A DNA stretch of 64,000 nt from Thermomonas haemolytica (lineage in GTDB: Bacteria; Pseudomonadota; Gammaproteobacteria; Xanthomonadales; Xanthomonadaceae). The position numbers and the translations under genes are program-made. The first letter of the stretch is position 1. Each line of letters starts with the position of its first letter. Of this stretch, positions 1 through 9,008 are shown piece after piece. The stretch lies in assembly GCF_004346265.1 (NCBI RefSeq), contig NZ_SMAP01000010.1, positions 37,989 to 101,988 on the forward strand, read 5' to 3'. The notes below the pieces were generated by a model. The model had not been told where the DNA came from. It worked only from the letters and a program-made list of their open reading frames with translations, and did not search any database.

Positions 1-282
1 GCTGACCTCGTAGCTGAAGTCCACGTGGCCGGGGGTATCGATGAAGTTCAGGAAGTAGGTGTTGCCGTCCTTCGCGGTGTACGGCAGCGACACCGACTGC
101 GCCTTGATGGTGATGCCGCGCTCGCGCTCGATCGGATTGTTGTCGAGCACCTGCGCCTCCATCTCGCGCTCGCTCAGGCCCCCGCACAGCTGGATGATGC
201 GATCGGCGAGGGTGGACTTGCCGTGATCGACATGGGCGATGATGGAGAAGTTGCGGATGAACCGCATCGGGTCGTGCTGCAT
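1..282 (-). CDS. lepA: Elongation factor 4 (LepA), N-terminal part, runs off the window
   Basis: Only the first 94 codons are inside the window. The translation shows a translational GTPase G domain: P-loop AHVDHGKST at residues 16-24, the [11 protein letters not shown] switch region and the DTPGH motif. The sequence [19 protein letters not shown] is typical of LepA, the ribosome-associated GTPase that back-translocates or remodels stalled ribosomes. The start is set at the ATG of [12 protein letters not shown]; a second in-frame ATG lies five codons later (position 267) and cannot be excluded. It lies downstream of mucD on the same strand. The gene continues past the left edge. Confidence 0.95.
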   Translation of the reverse strand, partial: MQHDPMRFIRNFSIIAHVDHGKSTLADRIIQLCGGLSEREMEAQVLDNNPIERERGITIKAQSVSLPYTAKDGNTYFLNFIDTPGHVDFSYEVS

Positions 283-359
283 GGAAACTCTGCGCTGGCG
301 GCGACGGACGCGGGGTGCGGCCGCTCGTGTGACAAGCCGCGCATTATCGCACAGCGCCG

Positions 360-382
360 CCCGCCTCCCGGCGGGAGGCGGG
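360..382 (-). terminator. GC-rich hairpin between mucD and lepA
   Basis: An 11-bp perfect inverted repeat (arms 360-370 and 372-382) sits about 40 bases beyond the mucD stop codon. There is no T-run, so it may be a weak terminator or a mRNA-stabilising hairpin rather than a strong intrinsic terminator. Confidence 0.35.
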
Positions 383-420
383 GGTGCCAGCCGGCCCTGC
401 GCGTCCGCGCCGATGCCGCG

Positions 421-1980
421 TCACTCCGGCTTCGGGTTGACCGCCACGTAGCGGGTGCCGCCGCCGCGACGCACCAGCAGCATCACCGGCTTGTCGGTGC
501 CGGCCGCGCGCAGCTGGGCGTCCAGCGCGGCCGCGCTGCCCACGTCGTTGCGGCCCACCGCCAGTACCACGTCGCCCGGCTGCAGGCCGGCATCGCGGGC
601 GGCATCGCCGGTGATGCGCGCGATCAGCACGCCCTCCTTGCCCTGCAGCCCCAGCCGCTGGCGCTGCTCGGCGGTCAGGTCCTGGCCGACGATGCCCAGC
701 GCGTTGCCTTCCGCGCGCGCCGGGGCCTTGCCGGCGCCGCCCGGCATCCCGCCGGCCGCGGCGGTGGCCTCGTCCAGTGCGTTCAAGGTCGCCACCAGCG
801 TGCGCGGCTTGCCGTCGCGCACCACCTCCAGCGTCACCTTGGTGCCAGGCGCCATCGCGCCAATGATCGGCGGCAGGTCGCTGGAATCGTAGATCGGCTG
901 GCCGTTCACGCTGCGGATCACGTCCTGCCGCAACAGGCCGGCGCGCTCGGCCGGGCTGCCCGGCTCCACCGCGGCCACCAGCGCGCCGCTGGCCTCGGCC
1001 AGGCCCAGCGCCCTGGCGGTATCGCGGTCCATCGCCTGCACCTGCACGCCGAGCTGGCCGCGCACCACCTTGCCGGTGGCCTTGAGCTGCTGCACCGCGT
1101 TCATCGCCACGTCGATCGGGATCGCGAAGCTCACGCCCATGTAGCCGCCGGAGTTGCTGAAGATCTGCGAGTTGATCCCCACCACCTGGCCGCGGGTGTT
1201 CAGCAGCGGGCCGCCGGAATTGCCGCGGTTGATCGCCACGTCGGTCTGGATGAAGGGGACGTAGCGCTGGTCGGCGCCGGGGTTGGCGCGCCCCACGGCG
1301 CTGACGATGCCGGCCGTCACCGAATGGTCCAGGCCGAACGGCGAGCCGATCGCCACCACCCACTGCCCGGGCTTGAGCGTGCGCGAATCGCCGATCCGCA
1401 TCACCGGCAGGCCCTTGGCATCGATCTTGAGCAGGGCCACGTCCGACTGCGGGTCGCTGCCCACCACCTTGGCGGTGAACTCGCGGCGGTCGGACAGCTT
1501 CACCGTCACCTTGTCGGCGCCATCGATCACGTGGTGGTTGGTCAGCACGTAGCCGTCGCTGGAGATGATGAAGCCGGTGCCCAGCGACACCCCGCGCGGG
1601 CGCATGCCGGGATTGCCGGGCATCCCGGGCATGCCCGGCATCGGGGTCAGGCCGGGGCCGAAGAAGCGGCGGAAGAACTCCGGGATCTGGTCGTCGCCGC
1701 CGTCGTCATCGCCGTCCTGCGGCATCTGCTGCAGGCGCCGCGCCTGCGGCTTGCCGCCGATCTCGGCCTGCACGCTCACCACCGCCGGGCCGGTCTCCTC
1801 CACCAGGCGGGTGAAGTCCGGCAGGTTGCCGACCAGGTCCGGCGCGGGCGCGGACGGCGCGCTGGCCACCGGGGTTTGCGCGCTGGCGGTGTTCTGGCCG
1901 CTGCAGGCACCGACCCCGGCCACGGCCAGGGCGGCCACCAGCAGGGCAGGACGCAGGCGGATCAATCGTTTTGCAGACAT
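421..1980 (-). CDS. mucD: DegP/MucD-type periplasmic serine protease, predicted lipoprotein
   Basis: A 519-residue Do-family protease that degrades misfolded envelope proteins. The N-terminus has a signal sequence ending in a lipobox (VGAC, Cys26), so the protein is probably membrane-tethered. The trypsin-like domain carries the triad His150 (TNHHV), Asp180 (SDVALLKID) and Ser255 (NRGNSGGPLL). Two PDZ domains follow. A Met/Pro/Gly-rich segment (about residues 111-129) lies in a loop before the catalytic His. The ATG of MSAKRL is preferred to an upstream frame extension because it gives a clean signal peptide. It follows rseA in the sigma-E operon, as MucD does in pseudomonads and xanthomonads. 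Confidence 0.93.
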   Translation of the reverse strand: MSAKRLIRLRPALLVAALAVAGVGACSGQNTASAQTPVASAPSAPAPDLVGNLPDFTRLVEETGPAVVSVQAEIGGKPQARRLQQMPQDGDDDGGDDQIPEFFRRFFGPGLTPMPGMPGMPGNPGMRPRGVSLGTGFIISSDGYVLTNHHVIDGADKVTVKLSDRREFTAKVVGSDPQSDVALLKIDAKGLPVMRIGDSRTLKPGQWVVAIGSPFGLDHSVTAGIVSAVGRANPGADQRYVPFIQTDVAINRGNSGGPLLNTRGQVVGINSQIFSNSGGYMGVSFAIPIDVAMNAVQQLKATGKVVRGQLGVQVQAMDRDTARALGLAEASGALVAAVEPGSPAERAGLLRQDVIRSVNGQPIYDSSDLPPIIGAMAPGTKVTLEVVRDGKPRTLVATLNALDEATAAAGGMPGGAGKAPARAEGNALGIVGQDLTAEQRQRLGLQGKEGVLIARITGDAARDAGLQPGDVVLAVGRNDVGSAAALDAQLRAAGTDKPVMLLVRRGGGTRYVAVNPKPE

Positions 1981-2072
1981 GGACGGGGAACTCCTCGTTC
2001 GCGTGGATCGGGGGACTATCGGGGGACAGGGCGAAGGCGCGGCGCGCGCCGATGCACGCGCCGGCACGCGAC

Positions 2073-2921
2073 TCAGGGCTGCGCCGGCTCGGCCTGCGGC
2101 GGCGTTTGCGCCGGCGGCAGGAAAGTCGGGGCCGGCAGCGCCGGGAACGGGTTGAACGGCGTCGGCGCGGCCTGCACGTGCTCGCCGAAGCCGACCGTCA
2201 GGCCACTGTCGCCGCCGTATTGCGGCAGGATCCGGCGCGGCCAGGGACGGCCGCCAACGGTATCAATGGGCGCGGCCGGCAGCGCCTGCGCCAGTTCGAT
2301 CACCGGCGGCGCGCTCGCCGGCGCGGCGATGGGCAGCGGGTGCGCGCGCTCGCGACGCGCGGCCTGGGTACCGGCCGTCGCGGCGAGGGCCTGGCCGGTG
2401 GTGGCCACGGCCGGTACCGGGGTGGCGGCCTTCTCGACAGCCGGCGTGACGGGTGCCGCCGTGGGCGCGACCACGGCCGGCGCGGCCGCGGCGAGCGACG
2501 GGGCCGGCGCCGGGGCGGAATCCGGGGCATCCTGCGGCCAGCGCACCACTGCCAGCAGCGCAAGCGCCGCGGCCAGCGCCGCGCCGCCGCCCCAGTACCA
2601 GCGCCGGGCGCGCGCGGTCGCCGCGTCCGCAGCCAGCGACGGGCCTTGCAGCGCCGCCGCCACCCGCAGGGCGAAATCCGCCGGCAGGTGGCGCGCCGGG
2701 GCCAGGCCGCGCATCACGTCGCTGGCGATGCGCCAGCGCTCCCAGCTGCCGGCCAGTTCGGCATCGTGCTGCAGGCGGCGCAGCAGGAAGCGGGTCTGGT
2801 CCTCCGGCAGCATCCCGTCCATCAGCGCGGACAGCTGCTCGCGGCTCGACAGCTGGGTCAGGCCGATGCAGTAGCGGTCGGTGTCGGGAGTGGTCTCCAT
2901 GGGCTTGTCCGTCGATGTCAT
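2073..2921 (-). CDS. rseA: Anti-sigma-E factor RseA
   Basis: A 282-residue single-pass membrane protein. The cytoplasmic N-terminal domain (about 20-95: LSSREQLSALMDGMLP, then WERWRIASDVMRG) matches RseA/MucA anti-sigma domains that hold RpoE. One transmembrane helix follows at about 107-126, then a long Ala/Pro-rich periplasmic region of low complexity. Its ATG overlaps the rpoE stop codon (ATGA), so the two are translationally coupled. No rseB homologue lies between it and mucD. It is expected to be cleaved by DegS/RseP-type proteases under envelope stress, by analogy with E. coli. Confidence 0.9.
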   Translation of the reverse strand: MTSTDKPMETTPDTDRYCIGLTQLSSREQLSALMDGMLPEDQTRFLLRRLQHDAELAGSWERWRIASDVMRGLAPARHLPADFALRVAAALQGPSLAADAATARARRWYWGGGAALAAALALLAVVRWPQDAPDSAPAPAPSLAAAAPAVVAPTAAPVTPAVEKAATPVPAVATTGQALAATAGTQAARRERAHPLPIAAPASAPPVIELAQALPAAPIDTVGGRPWPRRILPQYGGDSGLTVGFGEHVQAAPTPFNPFPALPAPTFLPPAQTPPQAEPAQP

Positions 2922-3538
2922 GACGCTTTGGAGCGCTTCGGGGTTTGGTCGTGGTCCAGCAGCGGGCGCATGCGCGCATCGATCGCCTCGCGCGCCCGGA
3001 AAATGCGCGAACGCACCGTGCCGATCGGGCAGCCCATGCGTTCGGCGATCTCCTCGTAGCTCAGGCCGTCCACCTCGCGCAGGGTGATCGCCTCGCGCAG
3101 GTCCTGCGGCAGGGCTTCGACCGCATCCAGCACGGTTTGTTCCAGCTGCTGGCGCATCAACTCGCGCTCGGGGGTGTCGTTGTCGCGCAGGCGCAGGCCG
3201 GATTCGAACTGCTCGGCATCGCCGGCATCGATGTCCTCGCCGGGCGGGCGCCGGCCGTGCGCGGCCAGGTGGTTCATCGCGGTGTTCACCGCGATCCGGT
3301 GCAGCCAGGTGGAGAACTGGGCATCGCCGCGGAACCCGCCGATCGCGCGGTAGGCGCGGATGAAGGTGTCCTGGGCCACGTCCTGCACCTCGGCCCAGTC
3401 GTGCACGTAGCGCGAGATCACCGCGGCGACCCGGTGCTGGTACTTGCGCACCAGCAGGTCGAAGGCGGCCGTATCGCCGCGCTGCACGCGCGCCACCAGG
3501 TCCTGATCCAGCGCTTGCGACACCCGATCCTCCGTCAT
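2918..3538 (-). CDS. rpoE: RNA polymerase sigma-E factor (ECF family)
   Basis: A 206-residue ECF sigma factor controlling the envelope-stress regulon. Region 2 (about 25-95) contains the DVAQDTFIRAYRAIGGFRG segment for core binding and -10 recognition. Region 4 (about 145-195) has the helix-turn-helix LREVDGLSYEEIAERMGCP and GTVRSRIFRARE. The start is the ATG of MTEDRVSQ; a longer upstream frame overlaps the promoter and is rejected. First gene of rpoE-rseA-mucD, with its own sigma-E type promoter just upstream, which implies autoregulation. Confidence 0.96.
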   Translation of the reverse strand: MTEDRVSQALDQDLVARVQRGDTAAFDLLVRKYQHRVAAVISRYVHDWAEVQDVAQDTFIRAYRAIGGFRGDAQFSTWLHRIAVNTAMNHLAAHGRRPPGEDIDAGDAEQFESGLRLRDNDTPERELMRQQLEQTVLDAVEALPQDLREAITLREVDGLSYEEIAERMGCPIGTVRSRIFRAREAIDARMRPLLDHDQTPKRSKAS

Positions 3539-3579
3539 TTGCGCCGCGGCCTCGCTGTTGGCCCGGTGCTTCCGGGCGG

Positions 3580-3607
3580 TGTGACAGGGGGTGGCCGGGA
3601 AAGTTCC
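3580..3607 (-). promoter_or_regulatory. Sigma-E type promoter of rpoE-rseA-mucD
   Basis: Read on the minus strand, GGAACTT (3607-3601) is followed after 15 bases by GTCACA (3585-3580), close to the known sigma-E consensus (GGAACTT with a GTCNAA-like -10). It lies 41 bases upstream of the rpoE start codon and so fits autoregulation by RpoE. The same intergenic region must also serve the divergent beta-oxidation gene. Confidence 0.75.
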
Positions 3608-3695
3608 GCGGCCCCGCCCGTGGATGAAGGCGATTAGACACGTATTCAAGTCCGTGCGGGCTACGATACCCGCCTTCCCTCCCGATACGGATGGC

Positions 3696-5777
3696 ATGCG
3701 CATGGCCGACTCCTCCGCACACGGTTTCGACGGGCTGCGCCTGTCGCACTGGCGCCCGCAGCGCCGCGACGACGGCGTGCTGGTGCTGTACTTCGACCGC
3801 GCCGACACCGCGGTCAACGCGTTCTCGCAGGATGCGCTGATCGAACTGGGCAGCGCGCTGGAGCGGATCGCGCTGGATCCGCCGAAGGCGCTGGTGATCG
3901 CCTCCGGCAAGGCCGGCGGCTTCATCGCCGGCGCGGACCTGAAGGAATTCCAGGAGTTCGACCGCAAAGGTACCGTCAACGACGCCATCCGCCGCGGGCA
4001 GGACACCTTCCAGCGCCTGGCCGAGCTTCCCTGCCCCACCGTCGCCGCCATCCACGGCTTCTGCATGGGCGGCGGTACCGAGCTTGCGCTGGCCTGCCGC
4101 TACCGCGTGGCCAGCACCGATGCATCCACCCGCATCGGCCTGCCGGAAGTGCAGCTGGGTATCTTCCCCGGCTGGGGCGGCAGCGCGCGGTTGCCGCGCC
4201 TGGTCGGCGCGCCGGCAGCGATGGACATGATGCTGACCGGCCGCGCGCTGGGCGCGAAGGCTGCACGCGCGATCGGGCTGGTGGACGCCCTCGCCGAACC
4301 GGCGATACTGGTGGACACCGCCGCCGCGCTGGCGCTGAAAGGAACGACGCGCCCGTTCAAGCAGCGCGCGCTGGGCTGGCTGACCAACACCTTCCCCGCG
4401 CGCAAGCTGCTGGCACCGCAGATGCGCAAACAGGTCGCACGCAAGGCGCCCAAGGCGTTCTATCCGGCCCCTTATGCGCTGATCTCGACCTGGGAGCACA
4501 GCGGCGGCAAGCCGATCGGCGCGCGCCTGGACGCCGAACGCCGCGCGGTGGTGAAGCTGGCCAGCACCCCGACCGCGCGCAACCTGATCCGCATCTTCTT
4601 CCTCACCGAGCGCCTGAAAGCGCTGGGCAAGGGCGAGTCCGGCATCCACCGGGTGCACGTGGTCGGCGCCGGCGTGATGGGCGGCGACATCGCCGCGTTC
4701 GCCGCCTACAAGGGCTTTACGGTGACGCTGCAGGACCGCGAGCAGCGCTTCATCGACGCGGCATTGCAGCGCGCGCAAACGCTGTTCGAAAAAAAGGTGA
4801 AAGATGCAGGCAAGCGTCCGGCGGTGGCCGCGCGCTTGAAGTCGGATCTCGACGGCGCCGGCATCCCCGAGGCCGACCTCGTGATCGAGGCGATCATCGA
4901 AAACCCGGAGGCCAAGCGCGATCTCTACCAGGCCGTCGAACCGCGTATGAAGGCGGACGCGCTGCTGGCCACCAACACCTCGTCGATCCCGCTGGACGAA
5001 CTGCGCCCGCACATCGCGCGCCCGGCGCAGTTCGCCGGCCTGCATTACTTCAACCCGGTGGCGCAGATGCCGCTGGTGGAGATCATCCGCCACGACGGCA
5101 TGGCCCCCGAAACCGAGCGCCGCCTGGCCGCGTTCTGCAAGGCGCTGGGCAAGTTCCCGGTGCCGGTGGCCGGCACCCCGGGCTTCCTGGTCAACCGCGT
5201 GCTGTTCCCGTACATGCTGGAGGCCGCCACCGCGTATGCGGAAGGCATTCCCGGCCCGGCCATCGACAAGGCGGCCACGCGCTTCGGCATGCCGATGGGG
5301 CCGATCGAACTGCTCGACACCGTGGGCCTGGACGTGGCCGCGAGCGTGGGCAAGGAACTGGCGCCCTTCCTCGGCCTGGACGTGCCGGCGGCGCTGGCCA
5401 CGGTGGAAGCCGGTAAGCGCGGCAAGAAGGACGGCCAGGGCATTTATAAATGGGAGAACGGCAAGGCGGCGAAACCCGACCTTCCGGCCGGCTTCGTGGC
5501 GCCGGACGACCTGGAAGACCGCCTGATCCTGCCGCTGCTCAACGAAGCCGTGGCCTGCCTGCACGATGGCGTGGTGAGTGACGCCGACCTGCTGGACGCG
5601 GGGGTGATCTTCGGGACCGGCTTCGCGCCGTTCCGCGGCGGCCCGATCCAGCACATCCGCGCGGTCGGCGCCGACGCCCTGCTGGCGCGGCTGGAGGCCC
5701 TGCGCACGAAGTACGGCGAGCGCTTCGCCCCGCGCGCGGGCTGGGACAACCCGGTGCTGCGCGAACCGGTGGCCTGA
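3696..5777 (+). CDS. Fatty-acid oxidation multifunctional enzyme (enoyl-CoA hydratase / 3-hydroxyacyl-CoA dehydrogenase)
   Basis: A 693-residue FadB/FadJ-type alpha subunit. The N-terminal crotonase domain (about 25-210) has the oxyanion-hole and active-site segments IAGADLKEFQEF, GGGTELALACRY and GLPEVQLGIFPGWGG. A dehydrogenase domain follows, with NAD-binding VVGAGVMGGDIAAF near residue 320 and the LHYFNPVAQMPLVEI segment. The enzyme hydrates trans-2-enoyl-CoA and oxidises 3-hydroxyacyl-CoA in beta-oxidation. No thiolase (fadA/fadI) gene lies next to it in the window. The start could be the ATG at 3696 or at 3702. FadB and FadJ cannot be told apart here, so no symbol is given. Confidence 0.9.
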   Translation: MRMADSSAHGFDGLRLSHWRPQRRDDGVLVLYFDRADTAVNAFSQDALIELGSALERIALDPPKALVIASGKAGGFIAGADLKEFQEFDRKGTVNDAIRRGQDTFQRLAELPCPTVAAIHGFCMGGGTELALACRYRVASTDASTRIGLPEVQLGIFPGWGGSARLPRLVGAPAAMDMMLTGRALGAKAARAIGLVDALAEPAILVDTAAALALKGTTRPFKQRALGWLTNTFPARKLLAPQMRKQVARKAPKAFYPAPYALISTWEHSGGKPIGARLDAERRAVVKLASTPTARNLIRIFFLTERLKALGKGESGIHRVHVVGAGVMGGDIAAFAAYKGFTVTLQDREQRFIDAALQRAQTLFEKKVKDAGKRPAVAARLKSDLDGAGIPEADLVIEAIIENPEAKRDLYQAVEPRMKADALLATNTSSIPLDELRPHIARPAQFAGLHYFNPVAQMPLVEIIRHDGMAPETERRLAAFCKALGKFPVPVAGTPGFLVNRVLFPYMLEAATAYAEGIPGPAIDKAATRFGMPMGPIELLDTVGLDVAASVGKELAPFLGLDVPAALATVEAGKRGKKDGQGIYKWENGKAAKPDLPAGFVAPDDLEDRLILPLLNEAVACLHDGVVSDADLLDAGVIFGTGFAPFRGGPIQHIRAVGADALLARLEALRTKYGERFAPRAGWDNPVLREPVA

Positions 5778-5790
5778 GCACAGGCCACCG
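5767..5790. terminator. Hairpin between convergent genes
   Basis: A 9-bp inverted repeat (5767-5775 and 5782-5790, loop of six) overlaps the stop codon of the beta-oxidation gene and precedes the convergent PilZ gene stop. It lacks a T-run, so its role as a bidirectional terminator is tentative. Confidence 0.35.
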
Positions 5791-5801
5791 CGCCCGCCCC
5801 G

Positions 5802-6161
5802 TCACATCGTCTGCGTGGGCTGGTCCGCGTTCAGGGTGCCGGCGAGCGTGGTCTCGATCTTGCTGCGCACCGCCTCGCCTTCGGCGGTGTCGGCGAACTG
5901 CACGCCGATCCCGGCCACGCGGTTGCCCTGCGCGCCGGCGGGGGTCACCCACACCACCCTGCCGGCCACCGGCAGGCGCTCGGAGGAATCCGGCAGGGTC
6001 AGCAGCAGGAAGACTTCATCGCCGATGAAGTAGCGGCGGGTGGTCGGCACGAAGATGCCGCCGTGGCGGATGAAGGGCATGTAGGCGTTGTACAGGCCCG
6101 CCTTGTCCTTGATCGCCAGCGACAGGATGCCCTGCCGTGCCCCGCCCATTGGATTGCTCAT
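5802..6161 (-). CDS. PilZ domain protein
   Basis: A 119-residue cytosolic protein. The sequence has the beta-barrel pattern of single PilZ proteins from xanthomonads (FVPTTRRYFIGDEVFLLLTLP and VVWVTPAGAQGNRVAGIGVQF). It follows holB, the same place as pilZ in Pseudomonas and Xanthomonas, where the product is needed for type IV pilus assembly. The canonical c-di-GMP motifs RxxxR and D/NxSxxG are not evident, as in classical PilZ itself, which does not bind c-di-GMP. The start is the ATG of MSNPMGGAR. Confidence 0.88.
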   Translation of the reverse strand: MSNPMGGARQGILSLAIKDKAGLYNAYMPFIRHGGIFVPTTRRYFIGDEVFLLLTLPDSSERLPVAGRVVWVTPAGAQGNRVAGIGVQFADTAEGEAVRSKIETTLAGTLNADQPTQTM

Positions 6162-6283
6162 CCCGACTCCCCGTGTGTTTGCCGTGTGCGTCTTGCCCAG
6201 TGCGTGGATCGGCCCGCACGCGCCGTCGCCATTCTCAACCGTCCGGGCCGTCCGCCACAACCGGGGCGGTGTGGCCGCATGGA

Positions 6284-7303
6284 TCAGCCGCCGGCGGCAC
6301 GCGCCGGCAGCCACGGCAGCAGCGCCTCCAGCACCGCCAGGTCGGCGCGCACGGTGGTGCGCAGCAGGCCGCGCGCGCGGTTGGCAGCCTCGAAGCAGAG
6401 CGACAGCCCGCGCACCGCGGGCGCCTGCGGCTGCTCCGTCGCCGCGCGCAGGGCGTACTCGGCCAGGTGCCGCAGGCGCTCCTCCGCGCGCCCGTCGGCC
6501 ACCCAGCGCTGGGCGATGTCGGAGGGCACCGCGCGCCCACGGCGCAGCGCGGCGACCGCCTCCACCACCTCGCGGCGCAGCGCCAGCCCGTCGCCGGCGG
6601 CCCAGGCATCGGCCAGCCCCGGATGCCCGCGTGCGGCGTCCAGCGCTTCCTCGGCCAGCGCCGCGGAATGCCCGCGCGCGCGCAGCCAGGCCAGCGCCTC
6701 GGCGCGCGGCGGCAGGCGCAGCTCCAACCGCTGGCAGCGGCTGCGGATGGTGGCCGGCAGTTGCGCGGGGCTGGAGGCCAGCAGCCACAGGTAGCGGCCC
6801 GGCTGCGGCTCTTCCAGGGTCTTCAGGATCGCGTTCCAGGCGCTCCAGTTCACCGCATCGGCGGGATCGACGATCACCACCTGCGCACCGCCCAGCTGCG
6901 CGGTCAGGCCCATCGCCGCGGTCAGTGCACGGATCTGGTCGATCACGATCTCGGCCCGCGGCTTGCCGGTCTTGGGATGGTTCTCGTAGCCCAGCAGCAG
7001 CAGGTCCGGATGCGCGCTGTGGCCCCAGGGGTGCGCCAGGCTGCCGTCCGGCCGCAGTTCCGCCGCTTCCATCTGCGCGCGCGCGGCGAACAGGCTGCAG
7101 GCCTTGCACGTGCCGCAGGGCGCGCCGTCCGCGCACGGCGTCAGGCACAGCACGCGCTGCGCCAGATGCTCGGCCAGCAGGCGCTTGCCGATCATGGCCG
7201 GGCCGGTGATGAGGGTGGCGTGCCCGAAATGGCCGGCGGCCAGGGCCTCGGCCGCCTGCGCGTAGGCACGCTGTTGCCATGGGGCCAGCGCCGGCAGGTT
7301 CAT
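6284..7303 (-). CDS. holB: DNA polymerase III subunit delta'
   Basis: A 339-residue clamp-loader subunit. The AAA+ fold begins with a P-loop-like GPAMIGK (residues 34-40). A zinc-binding cluster follows, with cysteines at 57, 63, 66 and 69 ([13 protein letters not shown]), then an SRC-like motif ([11 protein letters not shown]). Delta' opens and loads the beta sliding clamp with tau/gamma and delta. Its start overlaps the tmk stop by 4 bp. The order mltG-tmk-holB-pilZ is conserved in gammaproteobacteria. Confidence 0.93.
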   Translation of the reverse strand: MNLPALAPWQQRAYAQAAEALAAGHFGHATLITGPAMIGKRLLAEHLAQRVLCLTPCADGAPCGTCKACSLFAARAQMEAAELRPDGSLAHPWGHSAHPDLLLLGYENHPKTGKPRAEIVIDQIRALTAAMGLTAQLGGAQVVIVDPADAVNWSAWNAILKTLEEPQPGRYLWLLASSPAQLPATIRSRCQRLELRLPPRAEALAWLRARGHSAALAEEALDAARGHPGLADAWAAGDGLALRREVVEAVAALRRGRAVPSDIAQRWVADGRAEERLRHLAEYALRAATEQPQAPAVRGLSLCFEAANRARGLLRTTVRADLAVLEALLPWLPARAAGG

Positions 7304-7959
7304 GCGCCCTCCGCGCGATAGCCGGCCAGCGCGGCCAGCGCGGACGCCGCGACCCTGGCCGGGTCGGGGCTGGCATCGATCACCCGGATGCGTCCGGGCT
7401 GCTGCGCCGCGCGCTGCAGGAATCCGGCGCGCACGCGCTCGAAGAAATCGTCGCGCTCACGCTCGATCCGGTCCGGTGACGCACCGCCCAGCAGGTCACG
7501 CCCACGGGTGCGCTCGCGCGCATGCGCCACGCCGAGGTCCAGCAGCAGGGTCAGGCCGGGCTCGATCCCGACCGCGCGCCGTTCCAGCTCGGCGATGAAG
7601 TCCACGTCCATGCCGCGCGCCGCGCCCTGGTAGGCGTAGCTGGAATCGGTGAAGCGGTCGCTGATCACCCAGGCGCCGCGCGCCAGCGCCGGCAGCACCA
7701 CCTCCTGCACGTGCTGCGCGCGCGCGGCGAACATCAGCAGCAGTTCGGTGTGCGCGTGCACCGGCTCGTCGCCGTGCGCGAGCAGCAGCTCGCGGATGCG
7801 TTCGGCCAGCGGCGTGCCGCCCGGCTCGCGGGTGCTGACCACTTCAAAGCCATCGGCCAGCAGCGCCTCGCGCAGGGCGCGCAGCACCGTGCTCTTGCCG
7901 GCGCCCTCGCCGCCCTCGATGGTCAGCAGGCGCGGTTCGCGTCGCAATCCCATGCTCAC
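7300..7959 (-). CDS. tmk: Thymidylate kinase
   Basis: A 219-residue dTMP kinase that makes dTDP for DNA synthesis. It shows the P-loop GGEGAGKST (16-24), the DRF motif of the family in [13 protein letters not shown], the REPGGTPL substrate segment and a lid with arginines ([11 protein letters not shown]). Both ends overlap neighbours by 4 bp (mltG upstream, holB downstream). The ATG at 7953 (MGLRREP) is an alternative start. Confidence 0.96.
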   Translation of the reverse strand: MSMGLRREPRLLTIEGGEGAGKSTVLRALREALLADGFEVVSTREPGGTPLAERIRELLLAHGDEPVHAHTELLLMFAARAQHVQEVVLPALARGAWVISDRFTDSSYAYQGAARGMDVDFIAELERRAVGIEPGLTLLLDLGVAHARERTRGRDLLGGASPDRIERERDDFFERVRAGFLQRAAQQPGRIRVIDASPDPARVAASALAALAGYRAEGA

Positions 7960-9008
7960 CGCCGCACCGCCTCCTGCGCCGTGGCCTGGCGCTGCGCACG
8001 CAGGCGCTGCAGATAGGCCGATACCGCGGCATTGTGTTCGTCCAGGCTGCGGCTGAACACGTGGCGGCCGCTGCCGTCGCCAACCGCCACGAAGTACAGC
8101 GCATCCCCGGTCGCCGGGCGCGTGGCCGCTTCCAGCGCGGCCTTGCCGGGCATTGCGATCGGGGTCGGCGGCAGGCCGTCGCGGGTGTAGGTGTTGTAGG
8201 GCGTGTCGGTGGTCAGGTCGGCGCGGCGGATGTTGCCGGCGTAGCGCTCGCCCATGCCATAGATCACGGTGGGGTCGGTCTGCAGGCGCATCCCGGCCTG
8301 CAGCCGGCGCACGAACACCCCGGCGATGCGCGCACGCTCGTCGGCTACGCCGGTTTCCTTCTCCACGATCGAGGCCAGCACCAGCGCCTCGTCCGCGCTG
8401 CGCAGCGGCAGGCCGGACGCGCGCGCCTGCCAGGCCGTGGCCAGCGCCTTGTCCATCGCCGCATGCGCGCGCCGCAGCAGGTCGAGGTCGGAATCGCCGC
8501 GCACCCAGGCATAGGTCTCGGGCAGGAAGCGCCCTTCCGGATGCTGGCCCGGATGCCCGAGCGCGGCCATCAGCGCGGCATCGTCCATGCCCGTCGTGCG
8601 ATGAACCAGCATTGGCACTGCATCCAGCGCCGCACGCAGTTGCCGGAACGTCCAGCCCTCGACGATGGTGAAGCGGCGCCGCAGCACTTTGCCATCGCGC
8701 ATCGCCACCAGCAGCGCGCGCGGGGTGATGCCGGCCGGCAGCGCGTACTCGCCGGCCTGGATATGGCCGGCGGCACCGGTCTGGCGCGCCAGCAGCTGCC
8801 AGTACAGCGGGGTGCCGGTGGCGACCCCTTGCGCGCGCAGGTGGCGCAGGATCGCCGGCAGCGCATCGCCGCGCGCGACCACCACGCTGGCATCAGGCCC
8901 CACACCGGCCAACGGCGTATCGGCGAAGCGCTGGTAGCGCTGGCACTGCCAGCCCAGCAGTGCCAGCGCCAGCAGCACGAGCAGCAGCAGGCCGCGGCGG
9001 AGGCTCAT
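7956..9008 (-). CDS. mltG: Endolytic murein transglycosylase MltG
   Basis: A 350-residue inner-membrane enzyme that cuts nascent glycan strands and limits their length. One N-terminal transmembrane helix (about 5-20) precedes the periplasmic YceG domain. The catalytic Glu is visible in [10 protein letters not shown] (Glu218), followed by [12 protein letters not shown] and the [16 protein letters not shown] segment. The start ATG overlaps the pabC stop by 4 bp. A longer frame upstream is coding shadow inside pabC. Confidence 0.95.
   Translation of the reverse strand: MSLRRGLLLLVLLALALLGWQCQRYQRFADTPLAGVGPDASVVVARGDALPAILRHLRAQGVATGTPLYWQLLARQTGAAGHIQAGEYALPAGITPRALLVAMRDGKVLRRRFTIVEGWTFRQLRAALDAVPMLVHRTTGMDDAALMAALGHPGQHPEGRFLPETYAWVRGDSDLDLLRRAHAAMDKALATAWQARASGLPLRSADEALVLASIVEKETGVADERARIAGVFVRRLQAGMRLQTDPTVIYGMGERYAGNIRRADLTTDTPYNTYTRDGLPPTPIAMPGKAALEAATRPATGDALYFVAVGDGSGRHVFSRSLDEHNAAVSAYLQRLRAQRQATAQEAVRR

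Noticed and set aside
25..2874. A 949-codon plus-strand open frame at the left edge
   Set aside because: It runs antisense to lepA, mucD and rseA, all supported by motifs, and shows no known domain.
2073..5654. A 1193-codon minus-strand open frame across rseA, rpoE and the beta-oxidation gene
   Set aside because: Only its end (rseA) is real. The rest is the antisense of the beta-oxidation gene and an off-frame reading of rpoE, a usual effect of high GC content.
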